Shown: in pieces, positions 16,675 to 24,678 of the stretch
Layout of the letters: each line of letters begins with the position of its first letter
How positions within the stretch are numbered: the first letter of the stretch is position 1
DNA from: CAVTPD01 sp963736575
GTDB taxonomy: Bacteria > Bacteroidota > Bacteroidia > Cytophagales > JAAEPT01
Direction of reading: 5' to 3'
Assembly: GCA_963736575.1 (NCBI GenBank)
Contig: CAVTPD010000003.1
Span: 1,302,001-1,366,000, forward strand
DNA: 64,000 bases
Made by a program: the position numbers and the translations under genes
Notes under the pieces: model-generated
Database searches by the model: none
What the model saw: the letters and a program-made list of their open reading frames with translations, nothing else
Told to the model about the DNA's origin: nothing

Positions 16675-17817
16675 TTAGCAGACCGTTAACCAAGTAAAAA
16701 CATAAGAGAATCTAGAACTTTCTGGTACCATTAATAGAAGTTGATCTCCTTTTTTCAGCTTACCGCTGTTAAAGAGTTCTTCCATCATTAGATAGATAGA
16801 TCCGGCACCAACATTTCCTTTTTTATCTAAGTTGGTAAACCATTTCTCTTCGGGAATATGTAAACCATGCTCGTCTAAAATATCTGCAATAGGCTGCTTA
16901 AAAACATAACTAGAAAGATGCGGTAAGAAGTATGTCACATCATTCATATTAATGTTGTGTTTTTCTACCAAGGTTAATAAGAAGTCGTTGCCGCGGGGTA
17001 CAATGTTCTTGCTAAGTAATTTTACATCTTGTTTTATGCTCATTACAGATCTTTCGGCTATTTCATTAGCATCAAAATCTTTATAAGACTGAAGTGCTCC
17101 GTTTTCTAATTTATCGGAACCCATGTACATACAAGGTTCTAAGGTATGAGCGAAAGAACAGGCTTCAATCCAGTCTATTCTAAGCGAAATATCGTTAGGG
17201 TTTTTTTCTGTTTCTAATAATAAGGCACCAGCACCGTCTGAAAGCATCCAACGTAAAAAGTCTTTTTCAAAACCAATGTAAGGATTTTCTTCCAGTTCAA
17301 TCATTTTTTGAACTTCGTCCTCGTACTTATCCGAAGTCATGGTTTTAGCCAATCTTTCAGATCCAGTTGCTACTGCTTTGCTTTTATCGCCCAATTTAAG
17401 GCACATAAAAGCATATTTTAGAGCATGCATACCAGAACAGCATACCCCCGAAGGAGAAACTACTTCTATATTAGAAGTTTCTGGTAATTCCCCATGTACC
17501 ATTACAGCGTGTGAGGGCATTAGTTGGTCCGGACTGGATGTTCCGCAGCTTAACAAATCTATAGAAGATAATTCTTCCGGATTTTCTTTAAATAAACCAC
17601 GGACTGCATTGGCAGTCATTTCCGCATTTGTATGAGTTGATATTCCTTCTTTTGTGATGGCGTAATAGCGTTCTTTTATGCCATTTTTCCGTAGGATTAT
17701 CTGTTTAGATCTTGAAGGTTTGTTGTTAACATAGCCTAAATATTCTTCAAGCTCTTCATTAAAAACTGTTTCGTTTGGTAAAAATACCGAAGCTCTATTA
17801 ATAAAAACATCTTTCAT
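16675..17817 (-). CDS. darB: Dialkylresorcinol ketosynthase III-like protein DarB
   Basis: This 380-residue FabH/KAS III-type protein has a nucleophilic Cys in SGVCCSGMHALKYAF (about residue 126-127), a His in FLPHLSSYVF and an Asn in NVGAGSIYLMMEEL, forming a Cys-His-Asn triad. Proteins of this length next to DarA match DarB, which with DarA condenses two beta-keto acyl thioesters to a cyclohexenone that becomes a 2,5-dialkylresorcinol. The gene is in the same operon as darA, separated by the flavoprotein gene. A 70-bp spacer with a small hairpin precedes it. Confidence 0.85.
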   Translation of the reverse strand: MKDVFINRASVFLPNETVFNEELEEYLGYVNNKPSRSKQIILRKNGIKERYYAITKEGISTHTNAEMTANAVRGLFKENPEELSSIDLLSCGTSSPDQLMPSHAVMVHGELPETSNIEVVSPSGVCCSGMHALKYAFMCLKLGDKSKAVATGSERLAKTMTSDKYEDEVQKMIELEENPYIGFEKDFLRWMLSDGAGALLLETEKNPNDISLRIDWIEACSFAHTLEPCMYMGSDKLENGALQSYKDFDANEIAERSVMSIKQDVKLLSKNIVPRGNDFLLTLVEKHNINMNDVTYFLPHLSSYVFKQPIADILDEHGLHIPEEKWFTNLDKKGNVGAGSIYLMMEELFNSGKLKKGDQLLLMVPESSRFSYVFTWLTVC

Positions 17818-17841
17818 CTTTTGGATACTTTTTCAGGGGTA

Positions 17842-17858
17842 GCGCAAAATTATTGCGC
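17842..17858. promoter_or_regulatory. GCGCAA/TTGCGC hairpin in the darB leader
   Basis: A perfect 6-bp GC-containing inverted repeat with a 5-nt loop sits in the 70-bp gap before darB, the longest gap inside the operon. No U-run follows on the minus strand, so it is not a classic terminator. It could be an operator or an mRNA-processing site. Confidence 0.4.
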
Positions 17859-17887
17859 AAAATATTCTTTTTTTTTCAAGTATTGAA

Positions 17888-19579
17888 TTAAAGCATGGCC
17901 TTTTCCATAAGCCAGAGGGGTGCAATAACCTCTGCAATCTTAGAATTGTAAGGTAATGCTGCTGTGTTTTTGCTTTGTTCCGTTAATTCGGAAGCAGTTA
18001 AATTTAATGACATACTATAAGGATCTACTGCTAAATCTTCTGGTGTGCCTTTTAATTTTGCACTAACCGATCTAAATAGTTCTGCAGCAATCTTCTCTAA
18101 GACAGAAAGATTTTCTTCTAATTGCTGAATTAGTTGATCTTCTGAAGGGTGAATTATTTCTAACCCTTTTTGAAAATCTTTTAATGATTCAACAGACATA
18201 GGGTCTACATAGGTGCATTCTATTGGGCTATTTTCTAATCTACCCCAGTCTAAGTAGAAGTCTTGTACTTGTTTGTTTAGTTTACCAAAACGTTCACCAA
18301 AACTGTTAGCGCTTGTAAATAGAGCTTTTAAAATATTCATGTTTAAGAACCCTTTATTGGTAAAGATCAAACAAGGGATGGCCCAATAAACGGCAAAGTC
18401 CCAAGTGATTTTAACACTCATTACTTGCGCATTATCAAACAATTCGTATTTGTCTTGATAGATTGGAATCCAGTTTTCAAACAAACGGGCATGTACTTTA
18501 TCGTATACTAAGGTGCGGGTGTATACATCTTCACCATTAAAATCACGAAGTATTAGGTCGCTCATCCAAGAATTCCCTAAAGAAATAAAGTCGGTACCTG
18601 GTGAATAGAATGGATCTAGAAAGGCACCTGCTTCGCCAACAATACCCCACTTATCTTCCGAATAGAATTTTGTTGTATCGTACGAGTAGTTTTTAAGTAC
18701 TCTAAAATCTAAAACTTTGTCCTTTTTATCGGCAATGTTTTTAGCGCAAAGCGGTTCGTTATTCTCTAGCCATTCAAAAGCTTTATCTAATTTATTAAAG
18801 CTGTTAAAATCATGAAACCTAGGATCTGCAACAATACCAATACTTGTATTTCCGGAAGATAAAGGTATAAACCATACCCAATACCCTTTGCCCATAAAAT
18901 GGACGGTGCCTAATCTTCTTAGTCCAGAATCAATATAGCCTTTCCAGTCTTTGTCTTTAGACCAGTTGTCAATATCAATTTCACCTTCTACTCTAAACCA
19001 AACCGAATTTATATTGTGGTTAGTATCCTTTTTAAGGCCTTCTTTTCTTTTTAGAAAGTTGGTTCTTCCGGTGGCATCAACTACCCAATTACAAGTTAAC
19101 TGTTTTTCTTCTTCACCCTGAATATAAGTAAGTGTATGCCCTTCGTCAGATAATTGGGCATCTCTAATGGTACAATCTAGGTGAACATCTACCCCAAGAT
19201 CAACCACCATTTTTTCTATGTCGTTTTCAAAAAGGCCACGGTCTATTTGGTGACTTGGTACAAAAAGTTCGTTTTTAGCACCGTATTCTACTCGTTTTTC
19301 AATGGTTTCTCTGGTTTCGGGAGAAAAGAAAAAACGTAGACCGTGTTTGTGTAAATGGCTTTCTTCTAGATAGTCTTTTAAACCTAAAACTTCTCTTAAA
19401 TAATAAGTACCTAATTCAACGGTAGATTCGCCAACTTTATGGGCGGCATCTGGTGCAGCACCTTTACGTTTTTCTAAAACAGCAATAGAAATATTGGGCT
19501 GGCTTTTTTTTAATTGCATGGCTAATGTTAAGCCTGCTAAACCACCTCCTAAAATAATTACATTGTAATTGTATTGCAT
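17888..19579 (-). CDS. FAD-dependent oxidoreductase of the tryptophan-halogenase-like family
   Basis: This 563-residue flavoprotein has an N-terminal FAD site (VIILGGGLAGLTLAMQL) and a VGESTVELGTYYL segment like the GE-A/S motif of flavin halogenases. The stretch WVWFIP fits the halogenase signature WxWxIP. A second FAD motif is GIVGEAGAFLDPFYSPGTDF. The gene lies between darA and darB. It may oxidise the cyclohexenone intermediate to the aromatic resorcinol, or halogenate or hydroxylate the product. Members of this group occur in loci whose products are not all chlorinated, so halogenation should not be assumed. The gene starts 3 nt after darA ends. Confidence 0.75.
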   Translation of the reverse strand: MQYNYNVIILGGGLAGLTLAMQLKKSQPNISIAVLEKRKGAAPDAAHKVGESTVELGTYYLREVLGLKDYLEESHLHKHGLRFFFSPETRETIEKRVEYGAKNELFVPSHQIDRGLFENDIEKMVVDLGVDVHLDCTIRDAQLSDEGHTLTYIQGEEEKQLTCNWVVDATGRTNFLKRKEGLKKDTNHNINSVWFRVEGEIDIDNWSKDKDWKGYIDSGLRRLGTVHFMGKGYWVWFIPLSSGNTSIGIVADPRFHDFNSFNKLDKAFEWLENNEPLCAKNIADKKDKVLDFRVLKNYSYDTTKFYSEDKWGIVGEAGAFLDPFYSPGTDFISLGNSWMSDLILRDFNGEDVYTRTLVYDKVHARLFENWIPIYQDKYELFDNAQVMSVKITWDFAVYWAIPCLIFTNKGFLNMNILKALFTSANSFGERFGKLNKQVQDFYLDWGRLENSPIECTYVDPMSVESLKDFQKGLEIIHPSEDQLIQQLEENLSVLEKIAAELFRSVSAKLKGTPEDLAVDPYSMSLNLTASELTEQSKNTAALPYNSKIAEVIAPLWLMEKAML

Positions 19580-19582
19580 ATG

Positions 19583-20491
19583 CTATTTGTTAATGCCTAA
19601 GTATAAATAGTGCTTTTTATCGCTCTGTATTTTAAACCAAAATAAAGGTCTTAAAACAGTGTATAGTATTAAAATTACTGGAGAAACCACAAACAGGGCT
19701 ACAATTAAATACCATTCAAATAGATTAACCATTTTGGCTCTTTTTCTTGGAGAGGTTCCTTTTTTCTTAATGATATTTGCCCAGATAGAAAAAAGGCGTT
19801 TTCCTCTATCTTCTACCAACATAATAGAAGAATTTACTATAATGCCTCCTGTTTCAATAATTTCTTTCTGAACACCTTGGTAATCTCCTTTTTCTAAAGC
19901 TAGCGCTAATGGTTTTCCGAAGGAATGGGCTTGGTTAATATCTCTTTCACTTACACCAGGCAAGGGAAGAAATCCCCAACGTTTTGTTTTTTTACCCGTA
20001 CTCATCCAGTGTAATATTGTTAGAGCACTAATGTGGTTTTGTACTTTATCTATAAATGGAATGTTGGCTACCATTTGTCCGCCTGCTTCTTGTACCCATT
20101 TAACTACACTTTCTTGTGATTTTAACCACATATTTCTAGAACCAATTACGGTTGCTACCGGGGTATCTTTTAAAACGGATAAGAATTTGGGATCTTTTAG
20201 TAAACCCGTGATGGGTAAAGACGGAGAAAGAAACCAGGGTTGGTAAGCAATTATAATTAAATCGTATTGGTCTTTTTGTACCGAATAAGGCGCTAATTCA
20301 ATAGGTTCTTCTAAAACGGTTTCGGGCATAACGTCAAAAAACACGTCACTTGACCATGGGAATGGGAATTGTTTTTTAGGTTGAATTTTAACCCATTCAA
20401 TGTTAAAGGATTTAAAAGGGATTAAGAAGTTTTCTAATATTAAATCCAGTTGTCCGGATTGGCTATAGTTAATAACTAAAACGCTTTTCAT
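19583..20491 (-). CDS. darA: Dialkylresorcinol condensing enzyme DarA
   Basis: This 302-residue protein begins KSVLVINYSQSGQL, a flavodoxin-like first strand and loop characteristic of DarA. A Rossmann-like core follows (ATVIGSRNMW, DLIIIAYQPWFLSP). The C-terminal part has a hydrophobic span (WYLIVALFVVSPVILILYTVL, about 266-286), so it is probably held at the inner membrane. DarA with DarB condenses and cyclises two beta-keto acyl units to the precursor of dialkylresorcinols, the alcohol half of flexirubin-type pigments. It is the second gene of the operon, 17 bp after a small secreted protein gene. Confidence 0.85.
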   Translation of the reverse strand: MKSVLVINYSQSGQLDLILENFLIPFKSFNIEWVKIQPKKQFPFPWSSDVFFDVMPETVLEEPIELAPYSVQKDQYDLIIIAYQPWFLSPSLPITGLLKDPKFLSVLKDTPVATVIGSRNMWLKSQESVVKWVQEAGGQMVANIPFIDKVQNHISALTILHWMSTGKKTKRWGFLPLPGVSERDINQAHSFGKPLALALEKGDYQGVQKEIIETGGIIVNSSIMLVEDRGKRLFSIWANIIKKKGTSPRKRAKMVNLFEWYLIVALFVVSPVILILYTVLRPLFWFKIQSDKKHYLYLGINK

Positions 20492-20508
20492 AATTAGGCC
20501 CAGGTACT

Positions 20509-20976
20509 TTATTTCTTTAAATCCTTTGAAGATATAACCTCTGAGGTTTTTGCAAAATCCTTAACGAAGGCTTGTAATTCTTTATTAAAGTTGTGGTATT
20601 GAGCAAGAATCATCACCTTGTCTTCCTCTATGTTGCCGTAGTAAGTAAGTATTTTAGGAGCATTTTCTTGGATTGAAAGCCTCAAGAACCTTAATTCAGC
20701 ATTTTCGGGATCTTCGGCTATTGCTTCTTCCAATAATTCATGCCCTTCTTTAAAAGAGCTTAATTTTTTTCCTGGGGAGCTTAGCAATTCGGCCCTTTTC
20801 ATTAACAAAGTGCCTTTGTATGCTTTTATAGTTGTGGTTTCTTGTTGTTCAGCCAAAGTAGCTAAAGCGTCGTCAACAGAATCTATGGTTTCACTTCTTA
20901 AAGCATTATAAATTGTTTGGGTTAAAGAAGTGCTATAAAGTGTAGCTAATACAAGAAGAATGGATAATGTTTTCAT
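20509..20976 (-). CDS. Small TPR-like secreted protein leading the dar operon
   Basis: This 155-residue protein has an N-terminal hydrophobic signal (MKTLSILLVLATLYSTSLTQ) and then mainly helix. One stretch (SFKEGHELLEEAIAEDPENAELRFLRLSIQ, in two halves around residues 79-108) fits a TPR-like hairpin. I do not recognise a named family. It is the first gene of the operon, 17 bp before darA and 53 bp after a good -7 element, so it is expressed with the resorcinol genes. A periplasmic accessory or export role is possible. Confidence 0.6.
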   Translation of the reverse strand: MKTLSILLVLATLYSTSLTQTIYNALRSETIDSVDDALATLAEQQETTTIKAYKGTLLMKRAELLSSPGKKLSSFKEGHELLEEAIAEDPENAELRFLRLSIQENAPKILTYYGNIEEDKVMILAQYHNFNKELQAFVKDFAKTSEVISSKDLKK

Positions 20977-21028
20977 TATAGACGTGTTCTAAGAAGCTAA
21001 AAAGAATGGTTAAATCAAATTTCAGTAT

Positions 21029-21036
21029 CAAAGATA
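21029..21036 (-). promoter_or_regulatory. -7 element (TATCTTTG) of the dar operon promoter
   Basis: Read on the minus strand, the bases are TATCTTTG, a full match to the Bacteroidota TAnnTTTG box. It is 53 bp before the first gene of the 11-gene operon. A convincing -33 TTG was not found. Confidence 0.5.
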
Positions 21037-21098
21037 AGTCAAATCTGTTATTAAACTACATATTGATTTATAATGTTTTATCTTCTTAATTTAGTGGT

Positions 21099-21650
21099 AT
21101 GAACCTCATAAAATATTTTCTTCTTGGTCTTGTGTTGGTCTTTTCTGTTGTGTTGAAAGCACAAAAGATCAATTCAGAGAAATCGGTGGTTTCTTTTAGT
21201 ATTTCTAATATGAAGGTAAATACCGTTGAGGGCACCATAAAAGGGATGCAGGGAATGGTTGTTTTCAATCCCAAGAATTTAAAAGATTCTAAATTTAACG
21301 TTTGTATAGATCCAGAGACAATAAATACTGAAAATGAAAAAAGAGATAAACACCTTAAAAATGAAGATTTTTTTAATGTAGAGAAATACCCCTCTATTTG
21401 TTTTGTTTCAGAAGAAATTAAAAAGACAGATGCGGGATATCAAGTTCTTGGAAAACTTACCTTACATGGTATTACCAGAACTATAGTATTTCCTTTTTCA
21501 GTATATAAAAACAAAGACAACTGGTTTTTTAAAGGTGTACTAGAAATTAATCGTTTTGATTTTAAATTAGCAGCAGAGTCTTACTCCAGTACGTTTATGG
21601 TTGGTGAAACCGTTGAAATTGAGATTTTATGTAAACTTGATGATTATTAA
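21099..21650 (+). CDS. YceI-family lipid/polyisoprenoid-binding protein
   Basis: This 183-residue protein has a short signal peptide (MNLIKYFLLGLVLVFSVVLKAQ). A YceI-type lipocalin-like barrel follows: SVVSFSISNMKVNTVEGTIKGMQG at the start, NEKRDKHLKNEDFFNVEKYP in the middle, and LTLHGITRTIVFPF with a C-terminal strand pair. YceI proteins bind isoprenoid or amphiphilic lipids in the periplasm. The gene is divergent from the dar operon (122 bp apart), so a link to lipid pigment handling is possible but unproven. It ends 16 bp from a convergent membrane-protein gene. A second YceI gene lies near 58 kb. Confidence 0.85.
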   Translation: MNLIKYFLLGLVLVFSVVLKAQKINSEKSVVSFSISNMKVNTVEGTIKGMQGMVVFNPKNLKDSKFNVCIDPETINTENEKRDKHLKNEDFFNVEKYPSICFVSEEIKKTDAGYQVLGKLTLHGITRTIVFPFSVYKNKDNWFFKGVLEINRFDFKLAAESYSSTFMVGETVEIEILCKLDDY

Positions 21651-21666
21651 CAACAGTAAAAACAAC

Positions 21667-22536
21667 TTAATAACGAGAAGCTTTAAATAAATGATAAGGG
21701 AATAATAAAATTAGGATTACAAGTACGGCTAAGTGAAATTCAGTATGCATTACAATTGTATTGTGTAAGTGAAATGCAATAATTCCGGCGCACCAAAACA
21801 TCCTCATTTTTAGTTTAAAGGCAGCTACAATACTAAATGTTTGAAATAAAATCATGCAAACTACTAATAGTTGCCATATCCAGTTATGGGTATAAAGTAG
21901 TTCAAAATTACCTAAAGAATCGTCCCAATATCTTCTTAAAGAAATGGCATTAAGGTAGGCCGCGTCTGGGTGAAGCCAGTTTAGGTCGTTGGGTTTTAAG
22001 ATAATCTTATAGGCTAAGCCTACAAGTTTCCAAAGCCCCGAAAAAGTATAAGTAATCAAAATACCGGCATAGGTAAACTGAGCAATTCTGGCTGTATGAA
22101 ACGCATCGTCTTTTGTTTTTATACTTTTCTTATCTGGGCCAAAAATGGTAAAGAAATGGCATAAAAGGAAGGTGTGTGATACATGCGGAAAGTAGCCGTA
22201 ACTCCATTTTAATGTGTTTATTAAGGCTAGTAAAAAGAATAAAAGGACTTTAAGATAAATGTTTTCATTTCTTATAAGTAGATATAGATTAATTAAAAGA
22301 GCTGTAATTATTAAAGAAAAATAATAATAGCCTGAAGGGAATTCAGGCATTAGCAGCCTGTCAATATAATGAATGGGCTCGTATAGTATTCCGGGTCTAG
22401 GTTCAAGGTGAAACCATAACCAAGACTGGAAACCTAGCCACCCAATGGATAAAAACCTTAATAAAGATATAAATAGAAAATAATTGTAGTTGGTGTTTTC
22501 TATTTCTGAATCACTTAATCTGAAAAATTTTTTCAT
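21667..22536 (-). CDS. Multi-pass membrane protein, possibly HTTM/DoxX-like
   Basis: This 289-residue protein has about six to eight hydrophobic spans and no signal peptide. Short hydrophilic loops carry several His and Trp (FQSWLWFHLEPRPG; GYFPHVSHTFLLCHFF; GIIAFHLHNTIVMHTEFHL). The His-rich spans recall vitamin-K-carboxylase-like HTTM proteins, but I cannot assign it firmly. It overlaps the upstream 149-codon gene by 4 bp (ATGA), which is strong evidence for a two-gene unit; HTTM-like proteins often travel with a small partner of this type. The function is unknown. Confidence 0.6.
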   Translation of the reverse strand: MKKFFRLSDSEIENTNYNYFLFISLLRFLSIGWLGFQSWLWFHLEPRPGILYEPIHYIDRLLMPEFPSGYYYFSLIITALLINLYLLIRNENIYLKVLLFFLLALINTLKWSYGYFPHVSHTFLLCHFFTIFGPDKKSIKTKDDAFHTARIAQFTYAGILITYTFSGLWKLVGLAYKIILKPNDLNWLHPDAAYLNAISLRRYWDDSLGNFELLYTHNWIWQLLVVCMILFQTFSIVAAFKLKMRMFWCAGIIAFHLHNTIVMHTEFHLAVLVILILLFPYHLFKASRY

Positions 22537-22982
22537 GGTAGAAAAATGATATCTTCTTTAATGCAACTGTCTTTTTTTAAAACAGTGTGGTATGGATTAA
22601 AAGTTTCTTTAACAATCTTATAAGAACTATATTCTGGGGCTATGTATTTACAAAATATTAGCGTTTTTTTTCGGGCTAAAATAGAATCTTCTTCGTATAA
22701 ATTTGCTTGCTTAAGTATGAAATAGAAATAATCATCTTGGTCAAAATCTTTGTAACCATGGTTTTCTAATCTCACCCATTTATTGCTACTATCTTTTTTT
22801 GCATAAACTCTATAATCTTCTACTATACCATTCCAACCTGTTGGTTGCGAAAATAACTTCCAATAAAAGAAAGGGTAAATTTCACCATATCCCTTTTTAA
22901 TAGTAACAAAGGAGCCTATTGAAAGAGCAATGCTTAGAAAGAAAAGTATTTTGGTAAGTGCTAATCTTTTTTTTGTATCCAT
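22533..22982 (-). CDS. Membrane-anchored unknown protein, partner of the downstream membrane protein
   Basis: This 149-residue protein has one N-terminal hydrophobic span (about residues 9-27, ALTKILFFLSIALSIGSFV) that acts as anchor or signal. About 120 extracytoplasmic residues follow, rich in Tyr, Lys and Asp, with two Cys (FCKYI, DSCIKED). I do not recognise a named family. Its stop overlaps the start of the multi-pass gene by 4 bp, so the products are probably made in equal amounts and may form a complex. Confidence 0.6.
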   Translation of the reverse strand: MDTKKRLALTKILFFLSIALSIGSFVTIKKGYGEIYPFFYWKLFSQPTGWNGIVEDYRVYAKKDSSNKWVRLENHGYKDFDQDDYFYFILKQANLYEEDSILARKKTLIFCKYIAPEYSSYKIVKETFNPYHTVLKKDSCIKEDIIFLP

Positions 22983-23134
22983 AAGAAATATACAGCTGCC
23001 AACTTAAAAGTAAGTTATAAAATTGAATAAGAATTAGCATGTTAAGACTAAGTTTTAAATTTTTGTGTATTTTTTTCTACACACTATAGAATTTTATTCC
23101 GCTATATAATAAGTAATGTTTCTTTTTTTGCTTT

Positions 23135-23165
23135 AAAGGCCGTTTTATAATTAGGAACGGTCTTT
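23135..23165 (+). promoter_or_regulatory. Hairpin with T-run in the leader of the small lipoprotein operon
   Basis: AAAGGCCGTT (23135-23144) pairs with AACGGTCTTT (23156-23165) through one G-T wobble and is followed by TTTT-rich sequence, 30 bp before the lipoprotein start at 23196. The upstream gene is divergent, so this is in the 5' leader. It may be an attenuator or the terminator of a short RNA. Confidence 0.4.
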
Positions 23166-23195
23166 TCACTAATGTTTTCAAATAATTTTATCATT

Positions 23196-23366
23196 ATGAA
23201 GACATTTAACCCTAAGCAAATATTAGCATTTTTATTTATATCACTCTTTTTATTAGGTGGTTGTAAAGATACTAAAGGAAGTAAGCCAGGGCCGGCAACA
23301 AATAATCCGGTAGATAAAAACCCTACTACTTCAAAAGATAATCAGATGTTAGATACTGAAAAATAA
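23196..23366 (+). CDS. Small lipoprotein, unknown
   Basis: This 56-residue protein has a clear lipoprotein signal (FLFISLFLLGGCKD, with Cys at about residue 24). The mature part of about 30 residues is Pro/Lys/Asn-rich and disordered. The start at 23196 is preferred over the in-frame ATG at 23172, because it places a Lys right after Met and leaves a normal signal length. It is the first of three small genes with gaps of 11 bp and minus 1 bp, so they form an operon. The products look like envelope stress-type small proteins, but no function is known. Confidence 0.6.
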   Translation: MKTFNPKQILAFLFISLFLLGGCKDTKGSKPGPATNNPVDKNPTTSKDNQMLDTEK

Positions 23367-23377
23367 AAAAATCAATT

Positions 23378-23689
23378 ATGAAAAAGAGCATTAAAAAAAT
23401 TGTAGTAATAGCCGTTTTAGGTGTTTCCGTAATGGCTATTTCTTGTGCTGAAAATGATAAGGCACATGAGAGTATGAATGATGAGCATTCTACCATGGAT
23501 GAAATGCACGAAGAAGATGATCATAACTCTACTTTAGGAGAAGACCTTAGAGAAGGTACTGAAGAAATGGGTGACGATATAGAGGACGCTTCCGAAGATG
23601 TTAAAGAAGAATTTGAGGGAGATGGAACTGTAGAACAACCAGAGCCAGATGAAAAAGAAGTAGAAAACATTAAACCGAACGCACAATAA
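23378..23689 (+). CDS. Acidic small lipoprotein, unknown
   Basis: This 103-residue protein has a basic start, hydrophobic core and lipobox ending AISC at about residue 23. The mature part is extremely acidic with His and Met (SMNDEHSTMDEMHEEDDH) and helical heptad-like acidic repeats (EEMGDDIEDASEDVKEEFEG). Such a tail could bind cations, but this is speculation. Its stop codon overlaps the start of the next gene (TAATG), which links it to the lmo0937-type protein. Confidence 0.65.
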   Translation: MKKSIKKIVVIAVLGVSVMAISCAENDKAHESMNDEHSTMDEMHEEDDHNSTLGEDLREGTEEMGDDIEDASEDVKEEFEGDGTVEQPEPDEKEVENIKPNAQ

Positions 23690-23841
23690 TGGGGAGTTTA
23701 TTATATTTAGTAGCTGTAGTTTTATTAATAGGCTGGCTACTTGGTTTTTTCGTGTTTAGCGTAGGTAGTTTTATACACCTATTGTTAGTATTTGCTGTAA
23801 TCGCAGTCCTATTTAGACTAATTGGCGGTAGGTCAGTCTAA
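23689..23841 (+). CDS. lmo0937-family small membrane protein
   Basis: This 50-residue protein starts at ATG 23689, overlapping the previous stop by one base (TAATG), and ends at TAA 23839-23841. It has two membrane spans. The pattern LLIGWLLGFF followed by SVGSFIHLLLVFAVIAVLFRLI matches the very short lmo0937 family found in many bacteria, often in stress-induced operons. It is the third gene of the small-protein operon and is followed by a terminator 23 bp later. Its molecular function is not known. Confidence 0.82.
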   Translation: MGSLLYLVAVVLLIGWLLGFFVFSVGSFIHLLLVFAVIAVLFRLIGGRSV

Positions 23842-23864
23842 GGGCTAAAAATTTCATATATTAG

Positions 23865-23895
23865 AAGCATGTCTTTAATAGGCATGCTTTTTTTG
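23865..23895 (+). terminator. Terminator of the small lipoprotein/lmo0937 operon
   Basis: AAGCATG (23865-23871) pairs with CATGCTT (23883-23889) and is followed by a run of T, just after the lmo0937-type gene. It contains the first ATG of the long open frame that continues into the NYN gene, which argues for the later start at 23932. Confidence 0.78.
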
Positions 23896-23931
23896 TTTTA
23901 TGCTGAATTATATAATTTGAATAACATCCAG

Positions 23932-24675
23932 ATGAATACAGAATTGAAACTAGCTGTTTTAATTGATGCAGATAATATTCCTTCGGGCTATGTAAAAGAA
24001 ATGATGGAAGAAATTGCCAAATACGGTAGCCCTACCATTAAACGTATTTACGGTGACTGGACAAAACCACAATTAGTGAAATGGAAGTCGGTATTATTAG
24101 AAAATGCTATTTCTCCTATTCAGCAATACGGTTATACAACCGGTAAAAACGCTACCGATTCGGCCATGATTATTGATGCCATGGATATTCTATATACCGG
24201 TAAAGTAAGTGGCTTTTGTTTGGTTTCTAGCGACAGTGATTTTACACGTTTAGCCACTCGTTTAAGAGAGGCCGATATGAAAGTGATTGGTATTGGTGAA
24301 AAGAAAACACCAGATCCGTTTATTGTTGCCTGTGATAAGTTTATTTACTTAGAAATTTTGAAGAAAAGTTCTAAGGAAGAAGTCTCTACCTCCTCAAAAA
24401 CCGATTCTAAAAAAGAAAATACCAATGCAGATAAAATTACCCCTAAAGTAATACGACTTATTTCAACGTCAATTTCTGATCTAGAGGACGATGAAGGATG
24501 GGCTTTTTTGGGAGACGTGGGAAATCTAATTCAGAAAAAACAACCCAATTTTGATGCCCGTAATTATGGTTTCGAAAAATTAACACCCTTTATCCAATCC
24601 TTGCCCCAGTTTGAAGTAGAAATGCGTGAAAACTACAAAGGAAGATACAAATTGATTTATGTGAGGAATCAATAG
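23932..24675 (+). CDS. NYN-domain ribonuclease-like protein with OST-HTH/LOTUS domain
   Basis: This 247-residue protein has an N-terminal NYN (PIN-like) domain of the LabA/DUF88 type: LAVLIDADNIP (conserved Asp), GYTTGKNATDSAMIIDAMDIL, and LVSSDSDFTRLATRLRE with the acidic metal-binding residues. A linker rich in Ser/Lys/Thr (about 142-165) leads to a C-terminal LOTUS-type winged helix (GWAFLGDVGNLIQKKQPNFDARNYGFEKLTPFIQ, around residues 186-220). Proteins of this plan are thought to be RNA-binding nucleases. The start at 23932 is used because the ATG at 23869 lies in a terminator. The gene ends 3 bp before a long heptamer repeat. Confidence 0.85.
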   Translation: MNTELKLAVLIDADNIPSGYVKEMMEEIAKYGSPTIKRIYGDWTKPQLVKWKSVLLENAISPIQQYGYTTGKNATDSAMIIDAMDILYTGKVSGFCLVSSDSDFTRLATRLREADMKVIGIGEKKTPDPFIVACDKFIYLEILKKSSKEEVSTSSKTDSKKENTNADKITPKVIRLISTSISDLEDDEGWAFLGDVGNLIQKKQPNFDARNYGFEKLTPFIQSLPQFEVEMRENYKGRYKLIYVRNQ

Positions 24676-24678
24676 TAA

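Noticed and set aside
10650..20976. Full flexirubin (aryl polyene-dialkylresorcinol) gene cluster
   Set aside because: DarA/DarB, ACP and ketosynthases are present, but ammonia lyase, CoA ligase, reductase, dehydratase and acyltransferase genes are not, so only the resorcinol part is supported.
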